64,000 nt of DNA from Microcoleus sp. CAWBG506 (GCA_020883125.1 JAHREW010000008.1:34794-98793); one strand, 5' to 3'; counted from the first letter of the stretch, positions 45,287 to 54,835 are shown. The notes: generated from the sequence alone by a model not told the origin. Program-made: numbers and translations.

Positions 45287-46402
45287 TTAACTGTTGCCCG
45301 TCAACAAAACAATCATTAACACCAGGAGCGCGTTAGTCAAATAAAATATACCTACAACCTGAGTTTCTAACCAGCCAGACAACTCTAAATGATGGTGCAG
45401 AGGAGCCATTTTTAACAGACGCTTCCCGATGCCATCGGGCCCTTTTGTAGCCTTGTAATAACTGACTTGAGCTATGACTGACAGCGTTTCTACCAAGAAA
45501 ATGATGCTGATGATTAATAATATCCAAAGGCTATTAGTTAATAAAGCTACCGCAGCCAAAGCACCTCCCAAGGCCAAGGCACCTGTATCGCCCATAAACA
45601 CGCGGGCTGGATTGCGATTGTGAGCTAGAAAACCCAAACAACTACCGCTGATGCAGGCGCAAAATATCATTAATTCTGGTGAATTTGAAGCTACAGATGC
45701 ACCTAATCCCAAAAGTGCGATCGCCCCCAAACCACCCATCAATCCGTCAACGCCGTCCGTAAGATTAGTAGCATTGCTTTCAGCAACCAGCACAAAACCC
45801 GCCAGCGGCCAAAACAGCAAACCTAAAGGCAATACTATCCCAAATGGCAAAGCAATATTTGTAGAAATAGTTGGATTATGTAACATCAGCCACAGACAAA
45901 ATAGAGCAGCAAAACCCACTTGCAAAGCCAATTTCATCCGAGGTGAGATACCTTTATTCGACTTGCGACGCAGAATTTGCCAGTCATCTAACCAGCCGAT
46001 AAAACCGTAACCTAAAGTGAGAGCGGAAACTGCCACTACATCAGAGTTAAACCTAGACCAAAGTACGGCTACAGCGACTCCTACAGGCACAAAAAATATG
46101 CCTCCCATTGTCGGTGTTCCTGCTTTTTTCAAGTGTGCTTGAGGGCCGTCCTCGCGGATTATTTGTCCGGCTTTTAGTTTTTGAAGTAAAGGTACAACTA
46201 CATAACCCAAACCGGATGCGCACACAGCACAAACAACTAGCGGCATAAATAGGGATGTAGGTGAATTAAAAATTCTACCCGCGGCCAAATCTAAACCGAT
46301 AGATGCAATGCCGAGCCCCAAACTCAGCAGCAGGAATAAATTCCTGCCTGTAAGTTTTAAAGGCATACTCAAAGAAACTTTCTCATCCAAAAAGTTATCC
46401 AT
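45287..46402 (-). CDS. mraY: Phospho-N-acetylmuramoyl-pentapeptide-transferase
   Basis: Integral membrane enzyme that makes lipid I in peptidoglycan synthesis. ATG at 46402 has GAGGAG at good spacing and gives 371 aa; a GTG/ATG frame upstream to 46468 lacks support. Motifs: EDGPQAHLKKAGTPTMGG, DDWQILRRKSNKGI, ESNATNLTDGVDGLMGGL and RVFMGDTGALALGG with catalytic aspartates, and HHHLELSGW near the end. About ten helices. Unlike in many bacteria it is outside a dcw cluster. Confidence 0.97.
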   Translation of the reverse strand: MDNFLDEKVSLSMPLKLTGRNLFLLLSLGLGIASIGLDLAAGRIFNSPTSLFMPLVVCAVCASGLGYVVVPLLQKLKAGQIIREDGPQAHLKKAGTPTMGGIFFVPVGVAVAVLWSRFNSDVVAVSALTLGYGFIGWLDDWQILRRKSNKGISPRMKLALQVGFAALFCLWLMLHNPTISTNIALPFGIVLPLGLLFWPLAGFVLVAESNATNLTDGVDGLMGGLGAIALLGLGASVASNSPELMIFCACISGSCLGFLAHNRNPARVFMGDTGALALGGALAAVALLTNSLWILLIISIIFLVETLSVIAQVSYYKATKGPDGIGKRLLKMAPLHHHLELSGWLETQVVGIFYLTNALLVLMIVLLTGNS

Positions 46403-46540
46403 AAAACTCCTCACCACACACCATTTGATCACAAGAAAATTGACATTTTGGTAATTTGGGTATGGCATTGACTATCGGGGAAGTTATGACTTTTTTTCTT
46501 CCCTGTTACTAGCTAAGTCCTGCACCCTATTAGTCGGTAT

Positions 46541-46612
46541 TAGACCTCTCCCGTAATTATTGTGGAACCAGCCCTCCAGCTTGTTCTTGACTTTATTTTT
46601 AGGAGATGTCTA
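46541..46612. mobile_element. 72-bp MITE, copy C
   Basis: TAGACCTCTCCC...GGAGATGTCTA, in opposite orientation to copies A and B with respect to the AATAATTATG word, and more diverged inside. It ends 7 bp before the stop codon of the DUF3134 gene. Confidence 0.8.
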
Positions 46613-46619
46613 TTAGTCG

Positions 46620-46859
46620 TTAGTCATCGCCAGCAGCCACATCGTCATCAACTTCGTCGTCTAAGTCATCATAGGGGTTGTCGTCAACTGCCATCAATTC
46701 TGAGATTTCTTCTTCGTGTAGATAGTCCGGTTCTTGAACATCCCTTGCTAACAGGCGATTGGTAGATTCCAGCCAATCTAACAGAGAAGATTGCTGTTTT
46801 AATGGAATTACATCAGCAGGTAGATGGCGGGGTATTTGACGCAGAGATGGGTTGTACAT
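46620..46859 (-). CDS. DUF3134 domain protein
   Basis: 79 aa cyanobacterium-specific protein: MYNPSLRQIPRHLPADVIPL, SSLLDWLESTNRLLARD and an acidic tail (EEISELMAVDDNPYDDLDDE). Function unknown; it is strongly conserved in cyanobacteria. The acidic tail ends right beside MITE copy C. Confidence 0.88.
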   Translation of the reverse strand: MYNPSLRQIPRHLPADVIPLKQQSSLLDWLESTNRLLARDVQEPDYLHEEEISELMAVDDNPYDDLDDEVDDDVAAGDD

Positions 46860-47311
46860 AATTCTCGGTTTTTAAACACAAATACTCGATCGAATTGAGG
46901 TAATTTGCTTGCGTGACCACTACTTTGATGTAGCCTTGGAAATCGGGTATTTAGCAGAGCTAAAGCATTATACCACAGGCTCCTTTTGGTTCCGGATCTA
47001 GGTACGATGGCCTATGGTTAAGGCGATCTTACCCAGACTTGCGCGCTAGATTAGCACAAAATCCGCTCCGAGTCATCATCTTTTTGCAGTAATATTTTAG
47101 TTTGAAACCAGATTTTGGCACTTCCCCTCGGATATATTCGGATATATTCGGATAGATGGCGATCGACCATTGAATCGACCCCATCCACTCTACACATCCA
47201 ATCTCAAAAGCTCAAACTCTTTGAGAGTAAAGCTTTTATCGCTTCTGGGTTATTAAAGATTTCCCGAAGTGAATATCTCTACAACTTGCATCAAGGACAA
47301 GAAATCCCAGA
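46860..47311. other. Divergent intergenic region
   Basis: Promoter region between DUF3134 and the glycosyltransferase. TCGGATATAT occurs twice in tandem with a third partial unit at 47127-47156. No gene is convincing. Confidence 0.5.
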
Positions 47312-48988
47312 ATGGACATAACAGCAGCAGTTTTATACACCAAGGATGGCTACGACACAGGCGGCAAAAGGCTTCTAGGGCGTCATTCCGCCGGAGAAGG
47401 ATTTCTCAAAAGCTTAGTCCAACACGGCACTGCGGACTCTCTCTACTGTTGCGCCGACAGCGAAGCAACATTTCAAGAGTTTTGTACCCGCATTCAGCCC
47501 TGGCTGTCCCAACCTCGGAAAGTCCGATGGATTCAGAAAGAGCGACCCGATTTGCTATCTGCACCTGGTACAATTTACCGACCCGATCCAGCCCTTTCAG
47601 ACATGGTTTGGGGACGTCGATTTGTCAATCAGCGGGCCTACAGCGTTTGCGGCGTTACCCACACGATCGCTACTAAGTATGTCATGGATGCGATCGGAAA
47701 TTTAGTCACAGCACCAGTACAACCTTGGGACGCCCTCATCTGCACCTCTGCCGCCGTCAAACACACCGTCGAACAAGTAATGACTAGCTGGGGCGAGTAC
47801 CTAGCACAGCGTACAGGCGGTAAACCCGAAATTTTGGTCAAATTGCCAGTTATTCCCCTAGGAGTCGATTGCAGCGCCTTTGCACAAGGCGTGGATGCAC
47901 TCAATAGTCGCCATCAACAGCGCCAAGAACTCGGAATTTGTGCCGACGATCTAGTCGTATTATTTGTCGGGAGATTAACCTTTTCCGCAAAAGCTCATCC
48001 GGTACCAATGTACATGGCCCTGGAAGGCGCAGCGCAACAAACCAAGACTAAAATTCACTTAATCCAAGCCGGTTGGATCGAAGATCCGAGAGAAGAACCC
48101 GACTTTAAAAACAGCGCCAAAGTATTTTGTCCCTCAGTAAATACTATTTTTTTAGACGGAAGAAAGCCAGAAATTAGAGTCAATATTTGGTCGGCTGCCG
48201 ATATTTTTATTTCGCTTTCCGACAACATTCAAGAAACCTTTGGGCTGACCCCCATTGAAGCGATGGCGAATGGATTGCCTTGTATAGTCTCGGATTGGAA
48301 CGGATACAAAGAATCAGTCCGCCATGAAATAGATGGTTTCAGAATTCCCACACTGATACCACCACCGGAATCTTGTTTAGACTTAGCCATAAATTATCTA
48401 GATGATAGTTTAAATTGGCCCACTTACATGGGTCACACTTCCCTAGCCACAGCAGTTGACATCGATGCTTGCACTCGCGCTTTGTGCCAATTAATTGCAG
48501 ACAGCGAATTGAGAAAGCGGATGGGGGAAAATGCCCGACAAAGAGCCAGGGAAGTTTATGATTGGAAAGTGGTAATTGCGGCTTACGAACAGTTGTGGCG
48601 AGAATTGGCAGAAATTCGCCTTCTTGCACCGGAATCTGCCCCTGTAAAACCAGGAATGCCACCTTATCCCCTGGGTGACGATCCATTTCGGGTGTTAAGC
48701 CATTATTCGACTCGAACTTTAAACAATGAGATGATGCTGAGTCTGGGTAAAATAGCCACACCGGAACTTTTGAAGCAGTTACAAACCATTTGGTTTACCA
48801 GTTTTGGTCAAGACAGGAGAATTTCTGTTAGCATTCAGATGGAGATATTGGAGACAATTAAGCAAGAAGGTGCTGTCAGCGTGGGAGAAGCGATCGCACG
48901 CTATGTTAAAAACGAGCAAGAATTAGCAGACTTATATCGGACTCTGCTCTATTTTGTGAAGTTTGGCATCTTAGTCATTAGTCATTAG
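47312..48988 (+). CDS. Family 4 glycosyltransferase with C-terminal helical extension
   Basis: 558 aa GT-B enzyme. The N-terminal domain covers about 1-200; the donor-binding domain shows VVLFVGRLTFSAKAHP, IWSAADIFISLSDNIQETFG and TPIEAMANGLPCIVSDWNGY (E-x7-E-type donor site). Residues 440-558 form a helical tail (LSHYSTRTLNNEMMLSLGKI, VSIQMEILETIKQEGA) that standard GT4 enzymes lack. The last residues LVISH and the stop codon are supplied by the first unit of a TTAGTCA array. Product unknown; no polysaccharide cluster adjoins. Confidence 0.87.
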   Translation: MDITAAVLYTKDGYDTGGKRLLGRHSAGEGFLKSLVQHGTADSLYCCADSEATFQEFCTRIQPWLSQPRKVRWIQKERPDLLSAPGTIYRPDPALSDMVWGRRFVNQRAYSVCGVTHTIATKYVMDAIGNLVTAPVQPWDALICTSAAVKHTVEQVMTSWGEYLAQRTGGKPEILVKLPVIPLGVDCSAFAQGVDALNSRHQQRQELGICADDLVVLFVGRLTFSAKAHPVPMYMALEGAAQQTKTKIHLIQAGWIEDPREEPDFKNSAKVFCPSVNTIFLDGRKPEIRVNIWSAADIFISLSDNIQETFGLTPIEAMANGLPCIVSDWNGYKESVRHEIDGFRIPTLIPPPESCLDLAINYLDDSLNWPTYMGHTSLATAVDIDACTRALCQLIADSELRKRMGENARQRAREVYDWKVVIAAYEQLWRELAEIRLLAPESAPVKPGMPPYPLGDDPFRVLSHYSTRTLNNEMMLSLGKIATPELLKQLQTIWFTSFGQDRRISVSIQMEILETIKQEGAVSVGEAIARYVKNEQELADLYRTLLYFVKFGILVISH

Positions 48989-49110
48989 TCATTAGTCATT
49001 AGTCATTAGTCATTAGTCATTAGTCATTAGTCATTAGTCATTAGTTATTAGTTATTAGTTATTAGTTATTAGTTATTAGTTATTGGTTATTTGTTATTGG
49101 TTATTGGTTA
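48971..49110. repeat. Heptamer tandem array TTAGTCA / TTAGTTA / TTGGTTA
   Basis: About twenty 7-bp units, first TTAGTCA then TTAGTTA and finally TTGGTTA/TTTGTTA. It starts inside the glycosyltransferase gene and gives its stop. It resembles the STRR heptanucleotide arrays known in cyanobacteria. Confidence 0.93.
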
Positions 49111-49159
49111 TTAGTGATTGGTAGCAGCGAACAACAGTCAACACTCAACAAATAAAATC

Positions 49160-49744
49160 ATGATTGGAAAATCTGGACTATTAGAAATAATTGCGGGTAA
49201 GAATCGTGGTTTGCTGGCGACGGCTAGCGACAAACAGGCGATTTTAAGTGCGATCGCCTCTTTGGAAGATTTCAACCCCACACCGCGCCCTGTGGAAGCC
49301 ACAGATCTGTTAAATGGGGATTGGCGGTTATTATACACCACCAGCAGCGCACTGCTGAATCTAGACGGTTTTCCCTTGTTAAAACTGGGTCAAATTTATC
49401 AATGTATCCGAGTTAAAGAATCTAAAATTTATAACATTGCCGAACTTTATGGCTTGCCTTATTTGGAAGGAATAGTTAGCGTAGCGGCAAAATTTGAAGC
49501 AACTTCAGAATGTCGAGTACAAGTAAAATTTGAGCGGTCAATTTTAGGTTTACGCAGCTTGATTGGCTATGAATCTCCGGTTAAGTTTATCAATGAGATT
49601 GAGTCGGGTAAAAAGTTCACTGCTGTAGATTCCGGGCTGGATGCACGGGAACAGCAGGGATGGCTGGATATTACTTATTTGGATAGCGATTTGCGGATTG
49701 GGCGCGGGAATGAAGGAAGTGTTTTTGTGTTGACAAAAGAGTGA
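49160..49744 (+). CDS. PAP/fibrillin family protein
   Basis: 194 aa from ATG 49160; the open frame from 49118 begins within repeat-derived sequence. Fibrillin (plastoglobulin-like) pattern: KSGLLEIIAGKNRGLLA, ATDLLNGDWRLLYTTSSALL, LKLGQIYQCI, and RQ-like end LDITYLDSDLRIGRGNEGSV. These lipocalin-like proteins bind lipids in thylakoids and plastoglobules and are linked to photoprotection. Monocistronic. Confidence 0.9.
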   Translation: MIGKSGLLEIIAGKNRGLLATASDKQAILSAIASLEDFNPTPRPVEATDLLNGDWRLLYTTSSALLNLDGFPLLKLGQIYQCIRVKESKIYNIAELYGLPYLEGIVSVAAKFEATSECRVQVKFERSILGLRSLIGYESPVKFINEIESGKKFTAVDSGLDAREQQGWLDITYLDSDLRIGRGNEGSVFVLTKE

Positions 49745-49754
49745 TTTATTATTG

Positions 49755-50127
49755 GCTGTAGGGGCGGGTTTTACCAACCATCATCGCCTCAAACTAACAA
49801 TCTCAAAAACCCGCCCCGGCCCAATTGCTTCATAAACAGACCCCTACAGGTAGATGGGGATTTGCCGTTGGGTGGGGGCGGGTTTAAAAGATGATCTATT
49901 TTAGACAATTATTGTCGGTAAAACCCGCCCCTACTTATATAATAAATTTGAGCCGTTGGGTGGGGGCGGGTTTAAAAGATGATCTATTTTAGACAATTAT
50001 TGTCGGTAAAACCCGCCCCTACTTATATAATAAATTTGAGCCGTTGGGTGGGGGCGGGTTTAAAGGATGATCTATTTTAGACAATTATTGTCGGTAAAAC
50101 CCGCCCCTACTTATATAATAAATTCGA
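49755..50127. repeat. Three 88-bp tandem repeats plus flanking GGGGCGGGTTT arms
   Basis: Units start at 49864, 49952 and 50040 with period exactly 88. Each holds GGGGGCGGGTTTAAA and, 37 nt on, AAAACCCGCCCCTAC, so each can fold as a hairpin. One more arm pair (GTAGGGGCGGGTTT and AAACCCGCCCC) precedes at 49757-49818. The core matches the element at 1-366. No gene is seen in 49745-50277. Confidence 0.93.
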
Positions 50128-50150
50128 TCGACACCCGATCAAAATCAAAC

Positions 50151-50212
50151 AAACCGGGTTTTTTGCGGTTTTTGCGGGCTGTAACGAGTATTTTCGCAAA
50201 AACCCGGTTTCT
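50151..50212. repeat. AAACCGGGTTTTT inverted repeat
   Basis: AAACCGGGTTTTTT (50151-50164) and AAAAACCCGGTTTCT near 50198-50212; third copy of the ACCGGGTTT hairpin family. Confidence 0.85.
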
Positions 50213-50277
50213 GGGCATCCAGCAGATAAATATCAACTTCAGTTACGATTAAAATATCCTTAATTCACTTTTGAATC

Positions 50278-50946
50278 ATGACTTACACAACTCCAAAATT
50301 CATCGTGTCTCAAGTGGGTGAAATTCCCCAATGGCAAGCCGCGACATGGGAAGATTATGTAGCTGCTTGTGAAGATCAATCTTTGGACGCAGCCAGAATA
50401 TTTTTTTATGAAGGATTTCTTTGGATAGACATGGGTAACGAAGGGCCTCAGCACGCCAGATTTAATGATTTGTTTACCATCATATTTTTCCTGTGGTTTA
50501 CGACCAAATTAGGACAAAATTTTGATTCTCTCAGTGGTTGTGTAATTGAAAAGTCTCAATTGGGATCTGCTGCGCCAGATAAAGTTTTATACATCGGTGG
50601 AGATTTCCACAAATGCCAAAAAGGGGAACCGCGCCGAATCAATTTGAATCAGTCGCGAGTTCCCGATTTAGTCGGGGAAATTTCTGATACTACTTTGACG
50701 AGCGATTTGGAACAAAAGAAGCGCTTGTATGCTGCTTTGGGAATTCCTGAATATTGGGTAGTAGATATTCAAGGCGAGAGAGTTTTGGCATTTCGATTGA
50801 ACGAGAATGGTAACTATCAGGAGTGTGAATTTTCCGGGGCGCTTGAGGGTTTACCAATTGCGTTGCTATCGGAGACTTTGAAAATGTTGACTCAGGGAAA
50901 TGGGACGGCGGCGATGTGGTTTGCTCAACAAATTGGGAATTTGTAA
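50278..50946 (+). CDS. Uma2 family PD-(D/E)XK protein
   Basis: 222 aa. The Uma2 signature is present: SRVPDLVGEISDTTLTSDLE (catalytic D and E), KKRLYAALGIPEYWVVDIQG, and an N-terminal SLDAARIFFYEGFLWIDMG. The family is hugely expanded in cyanobacteria and predicted to be a restriction-endonuclease-like nuclease; biological role unknown. Standalone, framed by repeats. Confidence 0.88.
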   Translation: MTYTTPKFIVSQVGEIPQWQAATWEDYVAACEDQSLDAARIFFYEGFLWIDMGNEGPQHARFNDLFTIIFFLWFTTKLGQNFDSLSGCVIEKSQLGSAAPDKVLYIGGDFHKCQKGEPRRINLNQSRVPDLVGEISDTTLTSDLEQKKRLYAALGIPEYWVVDIQGERVLAFRLNENGNYQECEFSGALEGLPIALLSETLKMLTQGNGTAAMWFAQQIGNL

Positions 50947-51134
50947 ATGGGGGTGGGGAAAAGTGCGATCGCTCTAAATCTTTCTCAATTTTTTACCCAA
51001 TTATTGATAGAACCATCAGGGGCATAAACAGTTACACATTTTCCGGATAAATCTATATAATAACGTATTATCATGCTAATAGAAAAGAGAAAGTATAATT
51101 ATTATAAATATCCTAGCTAAAGTCACAATAAAAA

Positions 51135-51950
51135 ATGTTCCGACTCTCCCAATCCCAACTCAAAATCATCCAAGAATGCCCCCGAAAATTCCAGCACAGC
51201 TACCTAGAACTCCTCGCCACCCACACATCCCCAGAGCACCAAGAAAAACTCGCATGGGGTAGCCGATTTCACCTCTTGATGCAGCAGCGCGAACTAGGAT
51301 TGCCCCTGGCATTCATCACCGAACAAGAAACAGAAATGGAACGCTGTATTACAGCTTTTATCCATAGCGCCCCCGAACTTTTTACCCCGTCAGAAAAGGA
51401 TGACAAAACCTTCCGCCAAGCGGAACATCCCCGTACCTTCATTTTTCAAGATTACCTATTTACCGTCATCTACGATTTGCTAATAGCAGAACCAAACCAA
51501 GCTCAAATTCTCGACTGGAAAACCTATCCCCGTCCTCAAGAATTCCACTGGATTTCTCAAAGTTGGCAAACTCGACTCTATTTATATGTATTAGTAGAAA
51601 CCAGCGATTATTCCCCGGAACAAGTTTCTATGACATATTGGTTTGTCCAATTGCAAGGAGAAGAACCGCCACAAAGCCTCACATTTCCTTATAGTCAAAT
51701 AGAACACGATCGCACAAAACAAGATTTAACCAACCAGTTGCACCAGCTTAGCCAGTGGCGAGAGGAATATGCCCGCTCCGGTGAATTTTTACCCCAAGTA
51801 CACATCAATTCCCATGTCTGTAATTCCTGTCAATTCGCCCCTCGTTGCAACCGGACAAAAGACACCAAAGCTTCCTTAGCCAATTTTGTTGTAGAACCTC
51901 CGACGGATTGGCTACCAAATATTGCTATAATCGATGAAATAAGTATTTAA
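51135..51950 (+). CDS. PD-(D/E)XK nuclease with Cas4/AddB-type 4Fe-4S cysteines
   Basis: 271 aa. N-terminus FRLSQSQLKIIQECPRKFQH carries the first cluster cysteine; the C-terminus HVCNSCQFAPRCNR has the other three. Between are WGSRFHLLMQ, YLFTVIYDLLIAE (acidic) and AQILDWKTYPRP (D-x-K). This is the RecB/Cas4-like exonuclease fold with an iron-sulphur staple. No cas genes, CRISPR array or addAB genes are near, so it is an orphan DNA-processing nuclease. Confidence 0.88.
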   Translation: MFRLSQSQLKIIQECPRKFQHSYLELLATHTSPEHQEKLAWGSRFHLLMQQRELGLPLAFITEQETEMERCITAFIHSAPELFTPSEKDDKTFRQAEHPRTFIFQDYLFTVIYDLLIAEPNQAQILDWKTYPRPQEFHWISQSWQTRLYLYVLVETSDYSPEQVSMTYWFVQLQGEEPPQSLTFPYSQIEHDRTKQDLTNQLHQLSQWREEYARSGEFLPQVHINSHVCNSCQFAPRCNRTKDTKASLANFVVEPPTDWLPNIAIIDEISI

Positions 51951-52049
51951 CAGGACTGACGCCACGTAATTTTGTAGTGCTGCATCAACGCGATCGCACT
52001 TAGGCGATCGCACCCAAAAATTGACGCTTAAACCCCATTTAATGTTCCC

Positions 52050-53723
52050 ATGAAAATTGCACCAAATCCCATCGCCATTCCGCAACGCCAGCGACGCTTT
52101 TTAAGTGCAGTAACTGCCGTTTTAACCTGTAGCTTCATCTGCCCAATCCTGGGAGAAATCATTGAAAATAAACCAGCAGTTGCCCAATCCTCAGCCTATT
52201 GCCAATTTTCAAAAGAACAAGTAAATGAAAAAGAAGATTTGCGTCGGGCGGCCCTCTCAGGAAAACCGGAATCTCAGCAGGCATATTTTAGTGCATTAAA
52301 CAAACACGCGCGGGAAATAGCCGAATGTCGCCAAAAAAATTGGCCCCAAACTCAAGCGGTTTGGCTACGCTTGTATCCCTGCGATGTCCGGGCGGGAGAA
52401 CTCGATCGCGTATTAGATAAAGTTGTGAATAAAGGCTACAATCAAGTCTATATCGAAGTATTTTACGATGGTCAAGTGCTACTTCCCGTCGCTGATAATC
52501 CTACGACTTGGCCTTCTGTTTTGAGAAATAGTGGCTACGAGAAATCCGATTTATTAGAAAATGCGATCGCCAAGGGAAAACAGCGAGGTTTAAAAGTGTA
52601 TGCTTGGCTATTTACCATGAACTTTGGCTATACCTACGCTCAGCGTGAAGACAGACAGCAAGCACTGGCAAAAAACGGTCTAAATCAGACAAGTTTAACC
52701 GTAGTTCAAGACGCAGGAATTAACGATGACTTCGGAGAAGTTCCGGGAAATCAAGCCTTTGTCGATCCCTACAGCCCCCAAGCGCGGCAAGACTATTCAT
52801 TGTTAGTAAATCAAGTGCTCAAACGTCGCCCCCAAGGAATGTTATTTGACTACATTCGTTATTTGCGAGGCGTTGGCCCTGCTTCCGTTGTCACTAAAGT
52901 CAAAGATTTGTGGATTTATGGCCCAGCATCCCAGCAAGTTTTATTGCAGCGTGCTAACAATCAACAAGGGCGAGATTTAATCCAGCGATACTTGACAAAA
53001 GGATTTATTAATGTTAGTGATGTTCAAGCAGTAGTCAAACAATATCCAACCGAAAAAGAACCTCTTTGGCAGGGGCGAATTCCGCAACCGATAGCAACAC
53101 CAACTCCCACACCAACTCCCCCTCCTAAAAAAGCCAACTCTAGGGGACTGACTGCTGCAAAAGTTCCCGATAATGGTAAACCAAACGTTCCGAATCCCAC
53201 ACCAAAACCCACACCAAAACCCACACCAACACCAAAACTGCCTGACACTGGTACTCTGCAAAAAGACCTCTGGAAACTGAGTGTTGCTCACGCAGTCCAA
53301 GGAGTTTTAGAATTTTTGGGGATGGCGATTCAACCCGCCCAAAGGATGGGAATACCTGTAGGAGCCGTATTTTTTCCGAATGGGAATCAAACTATAAATC
53401 TAGGAGGATTTGATTCGAGATTGCAGCCTTGGGACAGGTTTCCGGCTTCTGTGGAATTTCACGCGATGTCCTATGGCAATTGTGGGGATGTAAGCTGTAT
53501 TGTACCCCAGGTGCAGCGAACTGTGAGTTTAGCACCTCCGGGAGCAAAAATTATTCCGGCGATCGCTGGTGATTGGGGAAAATCCCTGAAAAATCGGCCT
53601 TCTTTGGAAGTTCAAATGCAGGCAATTCGCTCTGCTACACCGCAAATTAATGCAGTGAGTCATTTCTCTTTTGGATGGCAAGAACCGGAGGATGAAAGGG
53701 CACGACAAACTTGTCGGTTGTAG
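52050..53723 (+). CDS. Family 10-like glycosyl hydrolase (GHL10), secreted
   Basis: 557 aa. A signal or anchor helix (FLSAVTAVLTCSFICPILGE) leads to a GHL10/DUF187-type TIM barrel: QAVWLRLYPCDVRAGELDRV, KGYNQVYIEVFYDGQVLLPV, RGLKVYAWLFTMNFGYTYA, GMLFDYIRYLRG. A proline-threonine linker (PTPTPTPPPKK and TPKPTPKPTPTPK) splits the barrel before VEFHAMSYGNCGDVSC. Probably acts on envelope or sheath polysaccharide; substrate unknown. Confidence 0.85.
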   Translation: MKIAPNPIAIPQRQRRFLSAVTAVLTCSFICPILGEIIENKPAVAQSSAYCQFSKEQVNEKEDLRRAALSGKPESQQAYFSALNKHAREIAECRQKNWPQTQAVWLRLYPCDVRAGELDRVLDKVVNKGYNQVYIEVFYDGQVLLPVADNPTTWPSVLRNSGYEKSDLLENAIAKGKQRGLKVYAWLFTMNFGYTYAQREDRQQALAKNGLNQTSLTVVQDAGINDDFGEVPGNQAFVDPYSPQARQDYSLLVNQVLKRRPQGMLFDYIRYLRGVGPASVVTKVKDLWIYGPASQQVLLQRANNQQGRDLIQRYLTKGFINVSDVQAVVKQYPTEKEPLWQGRIPQPIATPTPTPTPPPKKANSRGLTAAKVPDNGKPNVPNPTPKPTPKPTPTPKLPDTGTLQKDLWKLSVAHAVQGVLEFLGMAIQPAQRMGIPVGAVFFPNGNQTINLGGFDSRLQPWDRFPASVEFHAMSYGNCGDVSCIVPQVQRTVSLAPPGAKIIPAIAGDWGKSLKNRPSLEVQMQAIRSATPQINAVSHFSFGWQEPEDERARQTCRL

Positions 53724-54138
53724 GGGAATAATATGGGAGCATCCCGATTTTGTAGGGGCGAAGTATGACCGTAAATCTTTCCTTTTAACCAATAACTTAT
53801 CTGCGGTCATGCTTCGCCCGTAACGATATATTTGCAAAATCTAAATGAGTCGTAAATATTTTGACCCCACCCCAACCCTCCCCTTACTAAGGGGAGGGAG
53901 TAAGAAATTCAGAAATGATTTAGGATTGCTATATTTGCAAATTCGAGATGCTCCAAATTATATCAAATCTCGATCTAAAATCCGGTATAAAATCTAGAGG
54001 GTTATCCCTTTGAGGAGTCGGGAGAAAGTGAACCTACTATTAACAAATAATCGTATTTCATCTGCGTTCATCTGCGGTTAAAAATCCCAATCATGCTAAA
54101 CTAATTCATAAAAATAAAAACTTTTATCTATTATCATC
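53724..54138. repeat. GCATGACCGC and CCCTCCCC palindromic repeats
   Basis: TGTAGGGGCGAAGTATGACC and GGTCATGCTTCGCCCGTAAC (53751-53824) form one inverted element also seen at 56165-56215 and 56345-56450. CCCTCCCCTTACTAAGGGGAGGG (53876-53898) is a separate palindrome. No gene in this stretch. Confidence 0.82.
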
Positions 54139-54762
54139 ATGCAAAAACTACAAGCAAGAGATATCAACCTCCGTTATTTAATCGACAATTTCGGTTTACA
54201 GCGAGTTCGGAATCTAGAATTTTTCCGAGAATGGCAAGAAAACTTGCCCGAAGTAACAGACTCAGAGAAACAATTGCTCGATCGCATCCAAAACATATAC
54301 TACAACCTCGTAGATACCCCGCCTGTATTGGAAAATGCAGTCAAGCTAACAATCATCAGTCCCATTTTGTTTATTGCCGGTCTCTATGAGTCTCCTTTTC
54401 AAGTCAAAGCCGAAAAGTCCATCGCCATTCAAGAAGAAGACGAAGGCAGAATCATCGAAGGCAGAATAGATATCTTAATTATGAAAGCAAACTTGTGGGT
54501 GACAGTAATTGAATCCAAACAACTTGCTTTTTCCACAGACGAAGCACTGGCTCAACTCCTGACATATATGCTGGCAGATCCCAATCGCGAAACTCCTACT
54601 TTTGGTATGATTTCCACAGGTGCTAACTTCAGTTTTGTCAAATTAGTCAGAGGCGAAACTTCGCAATATGCGCGATCGGCTGAATTTGTGATTTCCAATC
54701 CAGGCAATGAATTGTACCGCGTTTTGCAGATTTTAAAACACCTGAGTAAACTTCCAGACTAG
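54139..54762 (+). CDS. HsdR-N-like restriction-endonuclease-fold protein
   Basis: 207 aa. Middle section EGRIDILIMKANLWVTVIES then KQLAF gives the D-x(n)-E-x-K site of type I restriction HsdR N-terminal nucleases, and ALAQLLTYMLADPNRETPTF follows as in that family. No helicase domain, specificity or methylase gene is present, so it is not a functional restriction system. It belongs to a common cyanobacterial orphan family. Confidence 0.78.
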   Translation: MQKLQARDINLRYLIDNFGLQRVRNLEFFREWQENLPEVTDSEKQLLDRIQNIYYNLVDTPPVLENAVKLTIISPILFIAGLYESPFQVKAEKSIAIQEEDEGRIIEGRIDILIMKANLWVTVIESKQLAFSTDEALAQLLTYMLADPNRETPTFGMISTGANFSFVKLVRGETSQYARSAEFVISNPGNELYRVLQILKHLSKLPD

Positions 54763-54835
54763 CTAAAAAAACCATTTTGAGTTATCTTTCAAAACAGACA
54801 ATATCTAATATCTCAAATTTCCAACTGGTGCGAGT

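Noticed and set aside
48971-49110. Regular repeats considered as a CRISPR array
   Set aside because: Period is 7 bp with no unique spacers and no cas genes; it is a simple tandem array.
49864-50127. 88-bp repeats considered as CRISPR or as a replication iteron cluster
   Set aside because: The whole 88-bp unit is repeated, leaving no unique spacers, and the element is a dispersed palindrome with no replication gene near.
51135-51950. Calling the Fe-S nuclease cas4
   Set aside because: No cas gene or CRISPR array is in the window; the cysteine pattern is shared with AddB-like and other orphan nucleases.
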